Shown here in pieces: positions 18,093 through 27,863 of a DNA stretch of 64,000 nt (positions are counted from its first letter, which is position 1; each line of letters starts with the position of its first letter). Location: NCBI RefSeq assembly GCF_014645315.1, contig NZ_BMLQ01000006.1:186001-250000 (forward strand), given 5' to 3'. The notes under the pieces are model-generated. The model had not been told where the DNA came from, searched no databases, and was given only the letters and a program-made list of their open reading frames with translations. Source of the DNA: Citricoccus zhacaiensis. GTDB taxonomy: Bacteria; Actinomycetota; Actinomycetes; Actinomycetales; Micrococcaceae. Made by a program: the position numbers and the translations under genes.

Positions 18093-19646
18093 TTAGCTGC
18101 CCAGCCCCTTGGCTTCCATGAGGCGGGCGACGGCGTCGATAAAGGCGTTTCCTCGGTCTGCGTAGGATTCGAACTGGTCCATGGACGCCGCTGCCGGCGC
18201 CATCAAGACGACGTCCCCGGGCCGGGCCACCGCGTTGGCTTCACGGACCGCTGCGGCCATGGCCTGATGGCCGTCCGAGGGGTCTGTTCCAGTGTCCCGC
18301 ACGGCGGTGGAGAGAACCGGGATGTCCGGCGCGTGTCGCCGCAACGCCCCGGCGAGTTCGCCCGGGTCGGCGCCGATGAGCACGACGGCGCGAAGCCGGC
18401 CGACATGGCGGGTGACGAGTTCGTCATAACTCACACCCTTGGGCAGGCCGCCGGCGATCCACACCACGTCCGTGAACGCCGCCAGTGACGCATCGGCAGC
18501 ATGCGGGTTGGTGGCCTTGGAGTCGTTGATCCACAGCACGTCATCGGCCTGGGCCACCAGCTGGATCCGGTGCTCGCCGGGCCGGTAGGCACGCAGCCCG
18601 TCACGGACCGCCTCGGGTGGCACCCCGATGGCGCGGACCAGTCCGGCCGCTGCCAGGGCATTGGCGACCTGATGCTGCGGGGCGATCCGTCCGAGGTCCT
18701 GCAGCTGGCCGAGCTCCAGGGCCCGAGTGGCCCGGTCCGCCAGGAAGGCGCGGTCCACGAGGAGACCGTCCACCACGCCGAGCATGGACCGCCCCGGGGT
18801 GTCGGTGGTGAAGGAGATGGCCCGGCAGCCGTCCTGGACGTCCGCCTCCTCGACCATGCGCATGGTCAAGGGCTGCTCCTCGTTGAACAGGCAGGCGAGT
18901 CGGGTGTGCTCGTAGATCTTGGCCTTGTCCGCACAGTAGGCCTCGAAGGAGCCGTGCCAGTCGACATGGTCCTCGGCGAGGTTGAGCACCGCTGAGGCGG
19001 CAGGCTCGATGTGATGGGTCCAGTGCAGCTGGAAGCTGGAGAGTTCCACGGCGATGGTGTCCCAGCCCTCGGGGTCACGGATCGCGTCGAGGATGGGTGT
19101 GCCGACATTGCCGCACGCGATGGCCCGCTGTCCGGCAGCCAGCAGCATGGACTCGACCATGCCGACCGTGGTGGTCTTGCCGTTGGTCCCGGTGACGACC
19201 AGCCAGTCCGCGGTCTTGCGCCCGGCCCGTTCGCGGACCCGCCAGGCCAACTCGACGTCTCCCCAGATGGGAATGTCCGCCGCGGCGGCGGCCGCCAGGA
19301 CAGGTTGGTCGGGTCGCCATCCCGGGGACGTGACGACGAGCTCGGGAGCCAGCCCTCCGACGTCGGGCAGCACGGCCGTGTGCCGGTCCCCCAACAGCAC
19401 GTCCTGCACGCCGACGATCTTCAGGGTGTCCGCCTTGGCGCGGTGTTCCAGGCTGTCCTGGCCGTCCACGACCACCACGTGGGCGCCGAGCTCGGCCAGG
19501 GTGTCCGCCGCGGAGAATCCGGACAGGCCCAGCCCGGTGACGACGACGCGCAGGCCGGCCCACTCGGCATCCCAGCTCGTCAGGGTGGCCAGGCGGTCGG
19601 AGGGGTCAGTTCGGGACTCCTCGGTCACTGGGTTCACCGGGCTCAC
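18093..19646 (-). CDS. murD: UDP-N-acetylmuramoyl-L-alanine--D-glutamate ligase
   Basis: Adds D-Glu to UDP-MurNAc-L-Ala. The start is placed at GTG 19646, which overlaps the mraY TGA as GTGA, giving 517 residues; ATG 19661 would overlap mraY further and the frame upstream is non-coding. Motifs: VVVTGLGLSGFSAADTLAELGAHV (N-terminal domain), VVTGTNGKTTTVGMVESML (ATP loop), SSFQLHWTHHIEPAASAVLNLAEDHVD-type central region, and NDSKATNPHAADASLAAF in the C-terminal domain. Confidence 0.95.
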   Translation of the reverse strand: MSPVNPVTEESRTDPSDRLATLTSWDAEWAGLRVVVTGLGLSGFSAADTLAELGAHVVVVDGQDSLEHRAKADTLKIVGVQDVLLGDRHTAVLPDVGGLAPELVVTSPGWRPDQPVLAAAAAADIPIWGDVELAWRVRERAGRKTADWLVVTGTNGKTTTVGMVESMLLAAGQRAIACGNVGTPILDAIRDPEGWDTIAVELSSFQLHWTHHIEPAASAVLNLAEDHVDWHGSFEAYCADKAKIYEHTRLACLFNEEQPLTMRMVEEADVQDGCRAISFTTDTPGRSMLGVVDGLLVDRAFLADRATRALELGQLQDLGRIAPQHQVANALAAAGLVRAIGVPPEAVRDGLRAYRPGEHRIQLVAQADDVLWINDSKATNPHAADASLAAFTDVVWIAGGLPKGVSYDELVTRHVGRLRAVVLIGADPGELAGALRRHAPDIPVLSTAVRDTGTDPSDGHQAMAAAVREANAVARPGDVVLMAPAAASMDQFESYADRGNAFIDAVARLMEAKGLGS

Positions 19647-20746
19647 TGGGACAGCACCCATTCGCCGTAGAACAGGGCGATGCCGACGGCCACGCAGAGC
19701 AGGCCGATGATCCAGAACCGGATGACCACGGTGACCTCGGCCCAGCCCTTGAGCTCGAAGTGGTGTTGCAGCGGTGCCATCAAGAACACGCGCTTGCCGC
19801 CGGAGAGCTTGAAGTAGCCGACCTGGATGATCACCGAGAGGGTGATGAGGACCATGAGTCCGGCCAGGATGACCACCAGGAGTTCGGTCCGGGACATGAT
19901 GGCGAAGCCGGCGAGGGCGCCGCCCAGGGCGAGCGAGCCGGTGTCCCCCATGAAGATCTTGGCCGGCGCGGTGTTCCACCACAGGAACCCGATCAGGGCA
20001 CCAGTGAGGATGGAGGCCAATACCGCCAGGTCCATGGAATCGCGCACCTCGTAGCAACCGGGCCCCTCACCGCTGCCCCCGCACGACTGATTCGCCTGGA
20101 ACAGGGTGATCAGCATGTAGGCGGCGGTGATCATGGCGGTGGCGCCGGTGGCCAGTCCGTCCAGTCCGTCCGTCAGATTCACGGCGTTGGTGGTGGCCGT
20201 GGTGATGAGGTTGGACCAGACCACGAAGAGGATCACGCCGAGGACCGGACCGGCGAAGGCCAGGTCGATCGGCAGGTCCCGGACGAAGGAGATGGCGGTC
20301 GAGGCGGGGGTCAGCCCGCGCTCGTTGGGGAAGTTCAGGGCCAGCACGGCGAACGTGACGCCGACGACGGCCTGCAGGACGATCTTCGCCCAGGGGGTCA
20401 GACCGAGCGAGCGCTGGTTGGAGATCTTGGTGAAGTCGTCGAGGAAGCCCACGAAGCCCATCCCGACCATGAGCAGCAACAGGATCATGGCCGAGGCCGT
20501 GACACCGGCGTTCTCCAACTGCAGACCGGACATGATCCAGTGGGTCAGGAAGTACGCGAGCACGGTGGCGAGCACGAAGACCGCCCCGCCCATGGTCGGC
20601 GTGCCGCGCTTGGTCGCGTGCGAGGTGGGACCGTCATCACGGACGAACTGACCGTACCCCTGGCGGACGAGGAACTTGATGAACAACGGCGTGCCGATGA
20701 GTGTCAGCACGAGCCCCAGGAGGGCACCGATCAACAGGCCTATCAC
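19643..20746 (-). CDS. mraY: Phospho-N-acetylmuramoyl-pentapeptide transferase
   Basis: Integral membrane enzyme that makes lipid I from UDP-MurNAc-pentapeptide and undecaprenyl phosphate. 367 residues, about ten transmembrane helices. Conserved signatures: FLDDFTKISNQRSLGLTPWAK (catalytic Asp pair), NAVNLTDGLDGLATG, and FMGDTGSLALGG with the later PLQHHFELKGWAE loop. It has 4-bp overlaps at both ends, with murF upstream and murD downstream. Confidence 0.96.
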   Translation of the reverse strand: MIGLLIGALLGLVLTLIGTPLFIKFLVRQGYGQFVRDDGPTSHATKRGTPTMGGAVFVLATVLAYFLTHWIMSGLQLENAGVTASAMILLLLMVGMGFVGFLDDFTKISNQRSLGLTPWAKIVLQAVVGVTFAVLALNFPNERGLTPASTAISFVRDLPIDLAFAGPVLGVILFVVWSNLITTATTNAVNLTDGLDGLATGATAMITAAYMLITLFQANQSCGGSGEGPGCYEVRDSMDLAVLASILTGALIGFLWWNTAPAKIFMGDTGSLALGGALAGFAIMSRTELLVVILAGLMVLITLSVIIQVGYFKLSGGKRVFLMAPLQHHFELKGWAEVTVVIRFWIIGLLCVAVGIALFYGEWVLSQ

Positions 20747-22269
20747 TGGCTCTGCTCCTTCCGGTCCCCGATGGTCGGGACATCCATGGGGCCCGGACTG
20801 ACCGGACCATGTGCGAGCCGATCGCCCAGGTCGCCCAGGCCCGCGCCGTTCGAGGACTTGAACAAGACGATGTCACCCGGGGCCAGCTTGCCTGCCAGCA
20901 GTGCTTCGGCAGCATCGAGGTCTTCAGCGAAGTCGACCTCGTCACCCCACGACCCCTCGTTCACCGCGGAGGTGTAGAGCGGACGGGCGCCTCGGCCGAC
21001 GACCAGGAGCTGATTGATGTTGAGCCGGACGACAGCGGTGCCGATCGCGGTGTGCTCGCGGATGCGGGCGTCGCCCAGCTCGAGCATCTCCCCCAGCACC
21101 GCCCAGGTGCGCCGCCCCGTGGACCGGCCCATCATGGCGAGGGTCTGCAGGGCTGCCCGCATGGACTCCGGGTTGGCGTTGTAGGCGTCGTTGATGACGG
21201 TGATGCCGTCCGGACGGTCGGTGCGCTCCATCCGACGGCGGCTCGTGGGGCCGGCGCCGTTGAGCGCCGCCGCGATGACCTCCGCCGACAGGCCGGCGGC
21301 CGCCGCGGCCGCCGCGGCCGCGGCGATATTGGAGGCGTGGTGCCGCCCGATGAGGCCGGAGGCCACCCGGTGGGGCTCGGCGCGGGTGCCCGCACCGAGC
21401 CGCAGGTCGAACTCGGGCCGTTCGTCGGCATTCGTCGTGAGGGAGTCGGCCAGCGCGGAGAAGGCGGCAATATCCGCTTCGAGGTCCGCGTCCACCAGCG
21501 GGAAGGAGCCGTCCTCCACGGAGAACCAGACCACGCGTCCCCGGGTGCGGGTGGCCATCGCGGCCACGCGGGCATCGTCCCGGTTGAGGACGGCAAAACC
21601 GTTGGACGGCAGGGACTCGACCAGCTCGCCCTTGGTCCGGGCGATGTTCTCGACCCCGCCGAACTTGCCGGCGTGGGCGGAACCGACCATCAGGACGACC
21701 CCGATGTCCGGCTGGACCATGGAGGAGAGGTACTTGATGTTGCCGACCTCGTCAGCACCCATCTCGATCACGAGGTAGCGGGTGTCCAGGGCGGCTCGGA
21801 ACACGGTGAGCGGCACGCCGACCTCACCGTTGTAGGAGTTCTGCGGTGCCACCGTGGGCCCTGCTGTCGCCAGGATGGTGGCCAGCAGGTCCTTGGTGGT
21901 GGTCTTCCCGGCCGAGCCGGTGATGCCGATGACCGTGGTCGGCGAATGCTCACGGATCCGCTGCACGATGTGCGTGGCCAGGCGGCCCATGGCCAGCACC
22001 ACGTCGTCCACGATGACTGCGGGATCCGGCCGACCCTCGGCATCCGTGGTCTGACGCTCCGCCAGGATGAGGGTGGCCCCGGCATCGCGGGCTGCCGGGA
22101 TGAAGTCATGCCCGTCGGCGTGCTCACCGGGCTTGGCGATGAACAGAGTCCCGGCGGCGGCCTCCCGGGAATCGGTGGTGGCGGAGTCGACTACGGCACC
22201 GGGCGGTACGGAGGCAGTGAGGGTGCCTCCCGTGGCCTCGGCGACGGCGGTTGCGGTGAGTTCGATCAT
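20743..22269 (-). CDS. murF: UDP-MurNAc-tripeptide--D-alanyl-D-alanine ligase
   Basis: Adds D-Ala-D-Ala to complete the UDP-MurNAc pentapeptide. 508 residues with the three Mur ligase domains; the ATP loop is GITGSAGKTTTKDLLATIL near residue 105, with the EMGADEVGNI metal-site region and VINDAYNANPESMRAAL in the C-terminal domain. A short alanine homopolymer near residue 315 comes from a GCC/GCG run. ATGA overlaps occur at both ends. Confidence 0.96.
   Translation of the reverse strand: MIELTATAVAEATGGTLTASVPPGAVVDSATTDSREAAAGTLFIAKPGEHADGHDFIPAARDAGATLILAERQTTDAEGRPDPAVIVDDVVLAMGRLATHIVQRIREHSPTTVIGITGSAGKTTTKDLLATILATAGPTVAPQNSYNGEVGVPLTVFRAALDTRYLVIEMGADEVGNIKYLSSMVQPDIGVVLMVGSAHAGKFGGVENIARTKGELVESLPSNGFAVLNRDDARVAAMATRTRGRVVWFSVEDGSFPLVDADLEADIAAFSALADSLTTNADERPEFDLRLGAGTRAEPHRVASGLIGRHHASNIAAAAAAAAAAGLSAEVIAAALNGAGPTSRRRMERTDRPDGITVINDAYNANPESMRAALQTLAMMGRSTGRRTWAVLGEMLELGDARIREHTAIGTAVVRLNINQLLVVGRGARPLYTSAVNEGSWGDEVDFAEDLDAAEALLAGKLAPGDIVLFKSSNGAGLGDLGDRLAHGPVSPGPMDVPTIGDRKEQSQ
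21295..21326. repeat. GCC/GCG microsatellite inside murF
   Basis: About 30 bp of GCC/GCG triplets, partly two copies of GCCGCCGCG, encode a run of about ten alanines in MurF, just after a HHASNI motif in the central-to-C-terminal region. Triplet periodicity means length changes would stay in frame. Confidence 0.7.
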
Positions 22270-24008
22270 GACCCGTCAACTTTACGTCCGCGCCCATGAG
22301 AATCCGATGAGGGGCCGAAGCCGTGCCGTGCCAGGGCGGCCCGCAGTTCCACCCGGTCGTCCAGCGCCACGACCACACCGTCCATGTCCTGGACGGTTTC
22401 ATGGCCGCGGCCGGCCAGCAGCACCGTGTCGGCCGGTGTGGCCAAGGACACGGCCAGCTCGATGGCGTCCTGGCGCGGCGAGGCCTCGTGGATCTCGACC
22501 CGACGCCCCGTGCCGGCAGCCTGACGGGCCGCTTCCCGCACGCCGGTGAGCACCTCGGACCGAATACCCGCTGGCTCCTCGGTGTGGGCGTCGTCATCGG
22601 TGACGATCACGACGTCGGCCCACTCAGCCGCGATGCGACCCATCACCGGCCGCTTGGCGCGGTCCCGATCCCCCGTGGCGCCAAAGACGAGGATCGTGCG
22701 ACCCGTGGTGTTGCCGGACGCCTGGCGGGCGTCCCGGACCGACTCCAGGGCACGCACCATCCCGTCCGGGTTGTGGGCGAAGTCGACGATGCCGTCCGGG
22801 GACTGGCCGACGACTTCCATGCGCCCGGGCACGGCCGTGGCGAAGGGTCCCTGGCCCACCGGCACGTCCAGCACGCGGGCCACGGCATCCCACTCGGTGC
22901 CCGGCAGGGATTCGAAGACCATGACGGCGGCCAGTGCGGCATTGGCCACGTTGAAGCGGCCGGGCAGCCCGGTGGAGGCGGTGACACTGCGGCCGCTGGC
23001 GGCATGGAGCAGGGTGAACCGGTACCCGAGGCCGATGGCCTCCAGGGACGAGACGGTCCAGTCCGCGCCCGTCAGCGGTGTGCCCCCGTGGTCGGCCGCG
23101 GGCCCCAGGGACAGGGTCGCGATGGGGCAGCCGGCGGCAGCGGCCATCCTGGTCCCCCAGGTGGTGCCGTCACGGTCCGGGGCATCGGGGCCCCCGTCCA
23201 GGGTGATGACGGCACGGCCGGTCCGTCGGGCGTCGAAGAGGCCCGCCTTCGCGGCGAAGTACTCCTCCATGGAGCCGTGCAGGTCCAGGTGGTCCTGGGT
23301 GAGGTTGGTGAACCCGGCGACCGCGAAATGCAGGCCCGCCACCCGTCGGTAGCTGATGGCGTGGGAGGAGACCTCCATGGCGGCCGAACTGACCTGTTCC
23401 TGGCGCATCATCGCCATCAGCGCGTGCAGCTGGGTGGATTCTGGCGTGGTCAGGGTACTGGGGACCGTGCGTCGGCCGGCGCGGATCTCGATGGTTCCGA
23501 TCAGGCCGGTCGTCTCACCCCACGCCTCCAGCAGCGAGGTGAGGAAGTAGCTCGTGGTCGTCTTGCCGTTCGTCCCGGTGATCCCGTACATCCGCGGGCC
23601 CACCCCCGCATTCCGGTAGATGGCGGCGGCAGCCGGCCCGACGGCGTCGCGCACGTTCCGCACCACCAGCACCGGGGTGCCGGCGGGCAGGTCACCGGCC
23701 AGCTCCGCCCCTTCCCGGTCCGTGAGGAGTCCGGCCGCCCCGGCTGCGACGACGGCAGCGGCGAACTCTGCGCCGTGGCGGTTGGCACCGGGCACGCCCA
23801 CGTAGAGGTCGCCGGTACGCACCGCACGGGAGTCCATCGCGATTCCGGCGGGGCCGGGTTGTCCGGGCAGTCCGCTTTCCACGCCGGAGAGGTCGACGGG
23901 CAGGCCGGAGCGGTTGAGGGCCTCGATGAGGTCGTTCCAATCCAGCGGGTCCGTGTGGTCCGGGCGGAAGGCAGCATCCTGCTCGGCGGCAGTCAGGGGT
24001 GAGGTCAT
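22266..24008 (-). CDS. murE: UDP-MurNAc-L-Ala-D-Glu amino acid ligase MurE
   Basis: Adds the third peptide residue (L-Lys or meso-DAP) to the muramyl dipeptide. The start ATG 24008 gives 580 residues; the frame is open to 24155 but that overlaps ftsI. Motifs: ITGTNGKTTTSYFLTSLLEAWG (ATP loop near 137), TTPESTQLHALMAMM, and TNLTQDHLDLHGSMEEYFAAKAGLF-type central region. The C-terminal specificity segment reads VTDDDAHTEEPAGIRSEV: it lacks the DNPR motif that marks DAP-adding enzymes, which favours L-Lys, as expected for Micrococcaceae cell walls. Confidence 0.94.
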   Translation of the reverse strand: MTSPLTAAEQDAAFRPDHTDPLDWNDLIEALNRSGLPVDLSGVESGLPGQPGPAGIAMDSRAVRTGDLYVGVPGANRHGAEFAAAVVAAGAAGLLTDREGAELAGDLPAGTPVLVVRNVRDAVGPAAAAIYRNAGVGPRMYGITGTNGKTTTSYFLTSLLEAWGETTGLIGTIEIRAGRRTVPSTLTTPESTQLHALMAMMRQEQVSSAAMEVSSHAISYRRVAGLHFAVAGFTNLTQDHLDLHGSMEEYFAAKAGLFDARRTGRAVITLDGGPDAPDRDGTTWGTRMAAAAGCPIATLSLGPAADHGGTPLTGADWTVSSLEAIGLGYRFTLLHAASGRSVTASTGLPGRFNVANAALAAVMVFESLPGTEWDAVARVLDVPVGQGPFATAVPGRMEVVGQSPDGIVDFAHNPDGMVRALESVRDARQASGNTTGRTILVFGATGDRDRAKRPVMGRIAAEWADVVIVTDDDAHTEEPAGIRSEVLTGVREAARQAAGTGRRVEIHEASPRQDAIELAVSLATPADTVLLAGRGHETVQDMDGVVVALDDRVELRAALARHGFGPSSDSHGRGRKVDGS

Positions 24009-24025
24009 GGTCTGGCAGTCCCCTC

Positions 24026-25825
24026 CTACCAGGGACGCTTCTGTGGGTCTTCGGGGAAGACGTCGTAATTCTGCGGTTCCTGGTCGCTGGGTGGCACGTT
24101 GTACTTGGTCAGCAGGTAGGACAGCACCTCGGCGGCGGTGTCCTCCACCTGCCACGTCTTCCAGTCGCCCTGCGGACGGTACACGGAGATCGCCACGACG
24201 AACTGCGGATCGTCGAGGGGGGCCACGCCGGCGAAGGAGGTGGTGTAGCCGTTGTAGCCGCCCACGCCGGCGGCCTCGCCGGTGCCGGTCTTGCCACCCA
24301 CGCGGTATCCGGGGATCTGGGCCGGGCCGGCAGTGCCCAGTTCGACGACGCCCTCCATCAGGCGCAGCATCTCCTCGGAGGTCTCCTCAGAGTAGATCCG
24401 GGTGCCCTCGTCCTCGGGGAGGACGTTCTCCGAACCGTCGGCGTCGATGTAGGCGTCGATCAGCTGGGCCTTCTTCTCCACCCCGCCGTTCGCGACCGCC
24501 TGCAGGATCTGCGCGAGGTGCAGCGTGGTCTGGGTGTAGCCCTGGCCGAACATGGTGGTGAACCGCTGGCGGCCGTCCCACTCGGAGGGTTCCACCAGGA
24601 TGCCCTGGTTGCTGCCGGGCAGACCGATGTCGATGTGGTCTCCGACGCCGAGCTGCTTCAGGTAGTCGTAGCGGACCTGGTCGTCGACGGTCTGCGCGAC
24701 CTGCACGGTGCCCGTGTTGTAGGACCGGGTGAAGATGCCCGCCGTGGTCATGTCATAGGTGTCGTGCGGCATGGAGTCGTTGATGACCTGGCCGTCGAAC
24801 TCCTGCTTGTTCGGAACCGTCCACGTGTCCAGGGGAGAGACGCCGCCTTCCTCGAGCGCCGTGGCGAAGGTGGAGATCTTGCCGGTGGAGCCAGGTTCAT
24901 AGGACTGGGTCAGGGACGTCGGCCGCCAGAACAGGCTGTCCGTGGCCGAGGGATCCGAGGGGTCCACCGTGGTGGAGTCGGCCATCGCCACGATCTCGCC
25001 GGTCTTCGCGTTCATCACGGTGATGTTGCCCCAGTCGGCGTTGTAGGACTCGGTCTTCCGGGCGATCGCCTCCTGGGCGAACCATTGCACGTCCTGATCG
25101 ATGGTCAGCCTCACATCCTGGCCGTCCACGGCGGGGGTCTCGGAGAACTCCGCATTGGGGATGCGCACGCCGTCCGCGGCGATCTCGTAGGTCCGCTTGC
25201 CCTCGGTGCCCGAGAGGTGCTCGTCCTGGCTCAACTCGAGGCCCTCCAGCGGGGCGCCGTCTCCCCCGAGGAAACCGAGGATGGATCCTGCCACGGAGCC
25301 GTTCGGGTAGGAGCGCTCGGACACCGGTTCGGCCAGGAGGCCGGGGATGCCGATCTCCATGGCCTGTTCCTTGACCTCCGGCGTGATGCCCTTCATGACG
25401 ACCTTGTAGGGACGGTCACCCACCATCCGCTCGCGCAGTTCTGCGGCGTCCACGTCGAGGATGCCGGAGAGCTCCTCCAGGGAGTCCTCCAGGGCCACGT
25501 CCTCCATGGCGTTGGTGTCATTGTTCCACTTGCGGTAGTCCCTGACGAGCCGCTGGTCTGCCACGAGGTCGTAGCGGTCCACCGAGGCGGCGAGCACACG
25601 GCCCTGGGAGTCAAGGATGGAGCCGCGTTCCGGTGTGATCGAGACGGAGCGCAGCCGCTCCTTCATCGCCTCGGAGGCATGGCCCGATGCGTCCACACCC
25701 TGGATGATCACCAACCGCAGCGCCAGCACCACGAGCAGGGACAGGGCGATGAGGATGCCGAGCCGCAACCGACGCCCGCTGGCGTCCACGGTGGCGCCGG
25801 TTCCGGTTCCGGGAGTCCTGGCCAT
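24026..25825 (-). CDS. ftsI: Septal penicillin-binding protein FtsI (class B PBP)
   Basis: Septum-specific DD-transpeptidase acting with FtsW. 599 residues: one N-terminal transmembrane helix (about 23-41), a PBP dimerisation domain (to about 230), and a transpeptidase domain. The catalytic serine is S313 in the SxxK motif STGK, the SxN motif is S368-Y-N370, and KTG begins at K512 (GGKTGTGEAAG). Residues after 585 form a short PEDPQKRPW tail. Located 76 bp downstream of ftsL and 17 bp upstream of murE. Confidence 0.95.
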   Translation of the reverse strand: MARTPGTGTGATVDASGRRLRLGILIALSLLVVLALRLVIIQGVDASGHASEAMKERLRSVSITPERGSILDSQGRVLAASVDRYDLVADQRLVRDYRKWNNDTNAMEDVALEDSLEELSGILDVDAAELRERMVGDRPYKVVMKGITPEVKEQAMEIGIPGLLAEPVSERSYPNGSVAGSILGFLGGDGAPLEGLELSQDEHLSGTEGKRTYEIAADGVRIPNAEFSETPAVDGQDVRLTIDQDVQWFAQEAIARKTESYNADWGNITVMNAKTGEIVAMADSTTVDPSDPSATDSLFWRPTSLTQSYEPGSTGKISTFATALEEGGVSPLDTWTVPNKQEFDGQVINDSMPHDTYDMTTAGIFTRSYNTGTVQVAQTVDDQVRYDYLKQLGVGDHIDIGLPGSNQGILVEPSEWDGRQRFTTMFGQGYTQTTLHLAQILQAVANGGVEKKAQLIDAYIDADGSENVLPEDEGTRIYSEETSEEMLRLMEGVVELGTAGPAQIPGYRVGGKTGTGEAAGVGGYNGYTTSFAGVAPLDDPQFVVAISVYRPQGDWKTWQVEDTAAEVLSYLLTKYNVPPSDQEPQNYDVFPEDPQKRPW

Positions 25826-25901
25826 CTACGGTGTCCTTCCTGCCCGGTGTCGGGTGCAGTGCTCGGTGGGGTCCTATGGGTGATCGGTCAGGCGTGTCAG
25901 G

Positions 25902-26684
25902 TCAGTTTCCACTGGCGGAGAACTCCGGGGCCGGGATCGTGCCGCCGTTGAGGCTGTCCGATCCCCCGGCCGCACCCTCCTGCGCTGGGCTTTCGGCCGT
26001 GTCCGCCGAGCCGTTCCCGGTGGCGTCCCCACCGGACGGGCTGGGCAGATCAGCAAAGGCGCCGACGCCGGCGGGGGCCTCTACCGCCTCGGAGGGTTCT
26101 GCGTCCGCCTCGGTGGCGGCCGAGCCGGCTGCGGCTGCGGCCTGTTTCTCGGAGGGGCTGGCGGGGGCGGCCACATGGCCACTGGGCTTGTCCTCGGCGT
26201 CGGCCGCCGTGGCGGTACCGGTGACCGCGCCGCTGGACAGGTCGATCGAGGCGACGTCTCCGGGGTTGACCATGCCCAGCTTCGTGGCCTCGGCCGCCAG
26301 GTTCTGCGGGGCTTCCAGGTGTTCGACCTGCTGGCGGAGCAGCTCGTTGGACTGGCTGAGGTCCAGATGCTCGTTCTTGAGTGAGACCAGTTCGTACTGT
26401 CGATTGGACACCGTGATGTTGGTGACGAGGACAGTCATCAGGGCAGCGACCAGGACGGCGATGCAGAGCCCGGCAAATCCGCGGCCGGACTTGCGGATGG
26501 GAGCAGGAACGAGCGCCAATGGGGTGCGCCGGCGCGACGAGGCGTTCCGGCCGGCGTCACCGTCGGGCTGCCCTGCGGGCCGGATGACGGGTTGCCAAGG
26601 AGCAGCCTGTCCGATCTGCGGAGCGGTGCTCTCACGGGTCCGGACGGGCTGCTGCATGGCGAGTCGCTGCTGCGTGGCGGTCAT
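25902..26684 (-). CDS. ftsL: FtsL-like septum protein with long acidic tail
   Basis: Identified by position (between rsmH and ftsI) and topology rather than sequence, as usual for FtsL. Residues 1-68 are cytoplasmic with an arginine-rich patch; one transmembrane helix spans about 70-92; a periplasmic leucine-zipper-like coiled coil follows (95-125, [25 protein letters not shown]). The remaining 120 or so residues are a low-complexity Ala/Glu/Ser/Pro/Gly tail, making the 260-residue protein longer than the typical 100-200. The ATG overlaps the rsmH TGA. Expected to form the FtsQLB-type complex with FtsQ. Confidence 0.82.
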   Translation of the reverse strand: MTATQQRLAMQQPVRTRESTAPQIGQAAPWQPVIRPAGQPDGDAGRNASSRRRTPLALVPAPIRKSGRGFAGLCIAVLVAALMTVLVTNITVSNRQYELVSLKNEHLDLSQSNELLRQQVEHLEAPQNLAAEATKLGMVNPGDVASIDLSSGAVTGTATAADAEDKPSGHVAAPASPSEKQAAAAAGSAATEADAEPSEAVEAPAGVGAFADLPSPSGGDATGNGSADTAESPAQEGAAGGSDSLNGGTIPAPEFSASGN

Positions 26685-27676
26685 GCTTTGCTCCTTGATG
26701 CTCTGATCTTCTCAACTGCTCGCACTTTTGCTGAGGAGGCGCGAGGGTTTTGTTCAATTTCTTTCTCGGTGGGTTTGTCCACGCCCCGGGTGACGACCTT
26801 GACCACGGGGGCGTGTTCCTCGAGTTCGACCGGGAAACCGGGGGGCGCCGTCGAGGTGGCATCGGCCATGATCGCCCGCTTGGTGATCCGGTCCTCGAGA
26901 GAGTGGTAGCTCATGACGACCAGTCGGCCGCCGACGGCCAGGTGCTGCAGCGCCGCCGGCAACGCGTCCTCGAGGACGTCGAGTTCCTCGTTCACCTCGA
27001 TCCGCAGGGCCTGGAAGGTCCGCTTGGCCGGATGACCACCGGTCTTTCCGGCCGCCACGGGAACTGCCCCGCGAATGACCTCGACGAGGGGACCGGTGGA
27101 GGTGAAGGGTGACTCGGCCCGGGCCCGGACGATGGCCGAGGCGATCCGTCCGGCGAACTTCTCCTCACCCCAGGCTCGGATGATTCGCCGCAGCCGATCC
27201 TCGTCATAGTCATTGACCACATCGGCGGCGGTGATGCCGCCCGTGGTGTCCATGCGCATGTCCAGTGGGGCGTCGTACGAGTAGGCGAAGCCACGCCCTC
27301 GTTCATCCAGCTGGTAGGAGGAGACTCCCAGGTCGTAGAGCATCGCATCGGCCTCACGGAAGCCACCGGCGGCCAGGGCGTCGCCGACCTCGTCATAGGT
27401 GCCGTGCCAAGTGCGGAGCCGATCGCCGGCCCAGGCCAGTCGTTCGGTGGCGAGGCGCAGGGCCTCGGTGTCACGGTCGATGCCCACGACGACGGCATCC
27501 GGGTGGCGCTCCAGGACCGCCTCGGCGTGGCCTCCCATGCCCAGCGTGCCATCGAGGTAGACCGGCGTGCGACCGGCCCGGCGGGCGGCCTCGAGGCCGG
27601 GCGACATCAGGTCGAGGACACGGTCCTGCATGACCGGTACGTGCCGGTCCTGTGCCGGAGTCGGTTCGGTTGCCAC
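26681..27676 (-). CDS. rsmH: 16S rRNA (cytosine-1402 N4)-methyltransferase
   Basis: SAM-dependent methyltransferase (MraW) acting on C1402 in the ribosomal P-site. 331 residues; starts at GTG with GGGGAGG 7 nt upstream. Motif I is [16 protein letters not shown], followed by [42 protein letters not shown]-type core, and [17 protein letters not shown] near the C-terminus. Separated from mraZ by 187 bp and overlapping ftsL by 4 bp. Confidence 0.96.
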   Translation of the reverse strand: MATEPTPAQDRHVPVMQDRVLDLMSPGLEAARRAGRTPVYLDGTLGMGGHAEAVLERHPDAVVVGIDRDTEALRLATERLAWAGDRLRTWHGTYDEVGDALAAGGFREADAMLYDLGVSSYQLDERGRGFAYSYDAPLDMRMDTTGGITAADVVNDYDEDRLRRIIRAWGEEKFAGRIASAIVRARAESPFTSTGPLVEVIRGAVPVAAGKTGGHPAKRTFQALRIEVNEELDVLEDALPAALQHLAVGGRLVVMSYHSLEDRITKRAIMADATSTAPPGFPVELEEHAPVVKVVTRGVDKPTEKEIEQNPRASSAKVRAVEKIRASRSKA

Positions 27677-27863
27677 GCGTTGCCTCCCCTTCCCTGACTG
27701 GTGGGTATTCCGGTCCCTTAAGTGACAGGCGGACCCTTGGATCAGATCCCCATCCGCTCACCGGTTCCGTGCCTGGCCCGGGGGAAGTCGGGTCAGGTCC
27801 GGCCGAGGGCGGCTGGAGGTCTCATTCAAGAATCCGCGCTGTGTGGTTATGTTCCCGGGTCTC

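Noticed and set aside
18093-20057. 654-codon form of MurD and similar long forms of MurG, MurE and DAHP synthase
   Set aside because: The extra N-terminal parts lie within the preceding genes on the same strand in another frame; the 4-bp stop-start overlaps or promoter motifs mark the true starts.
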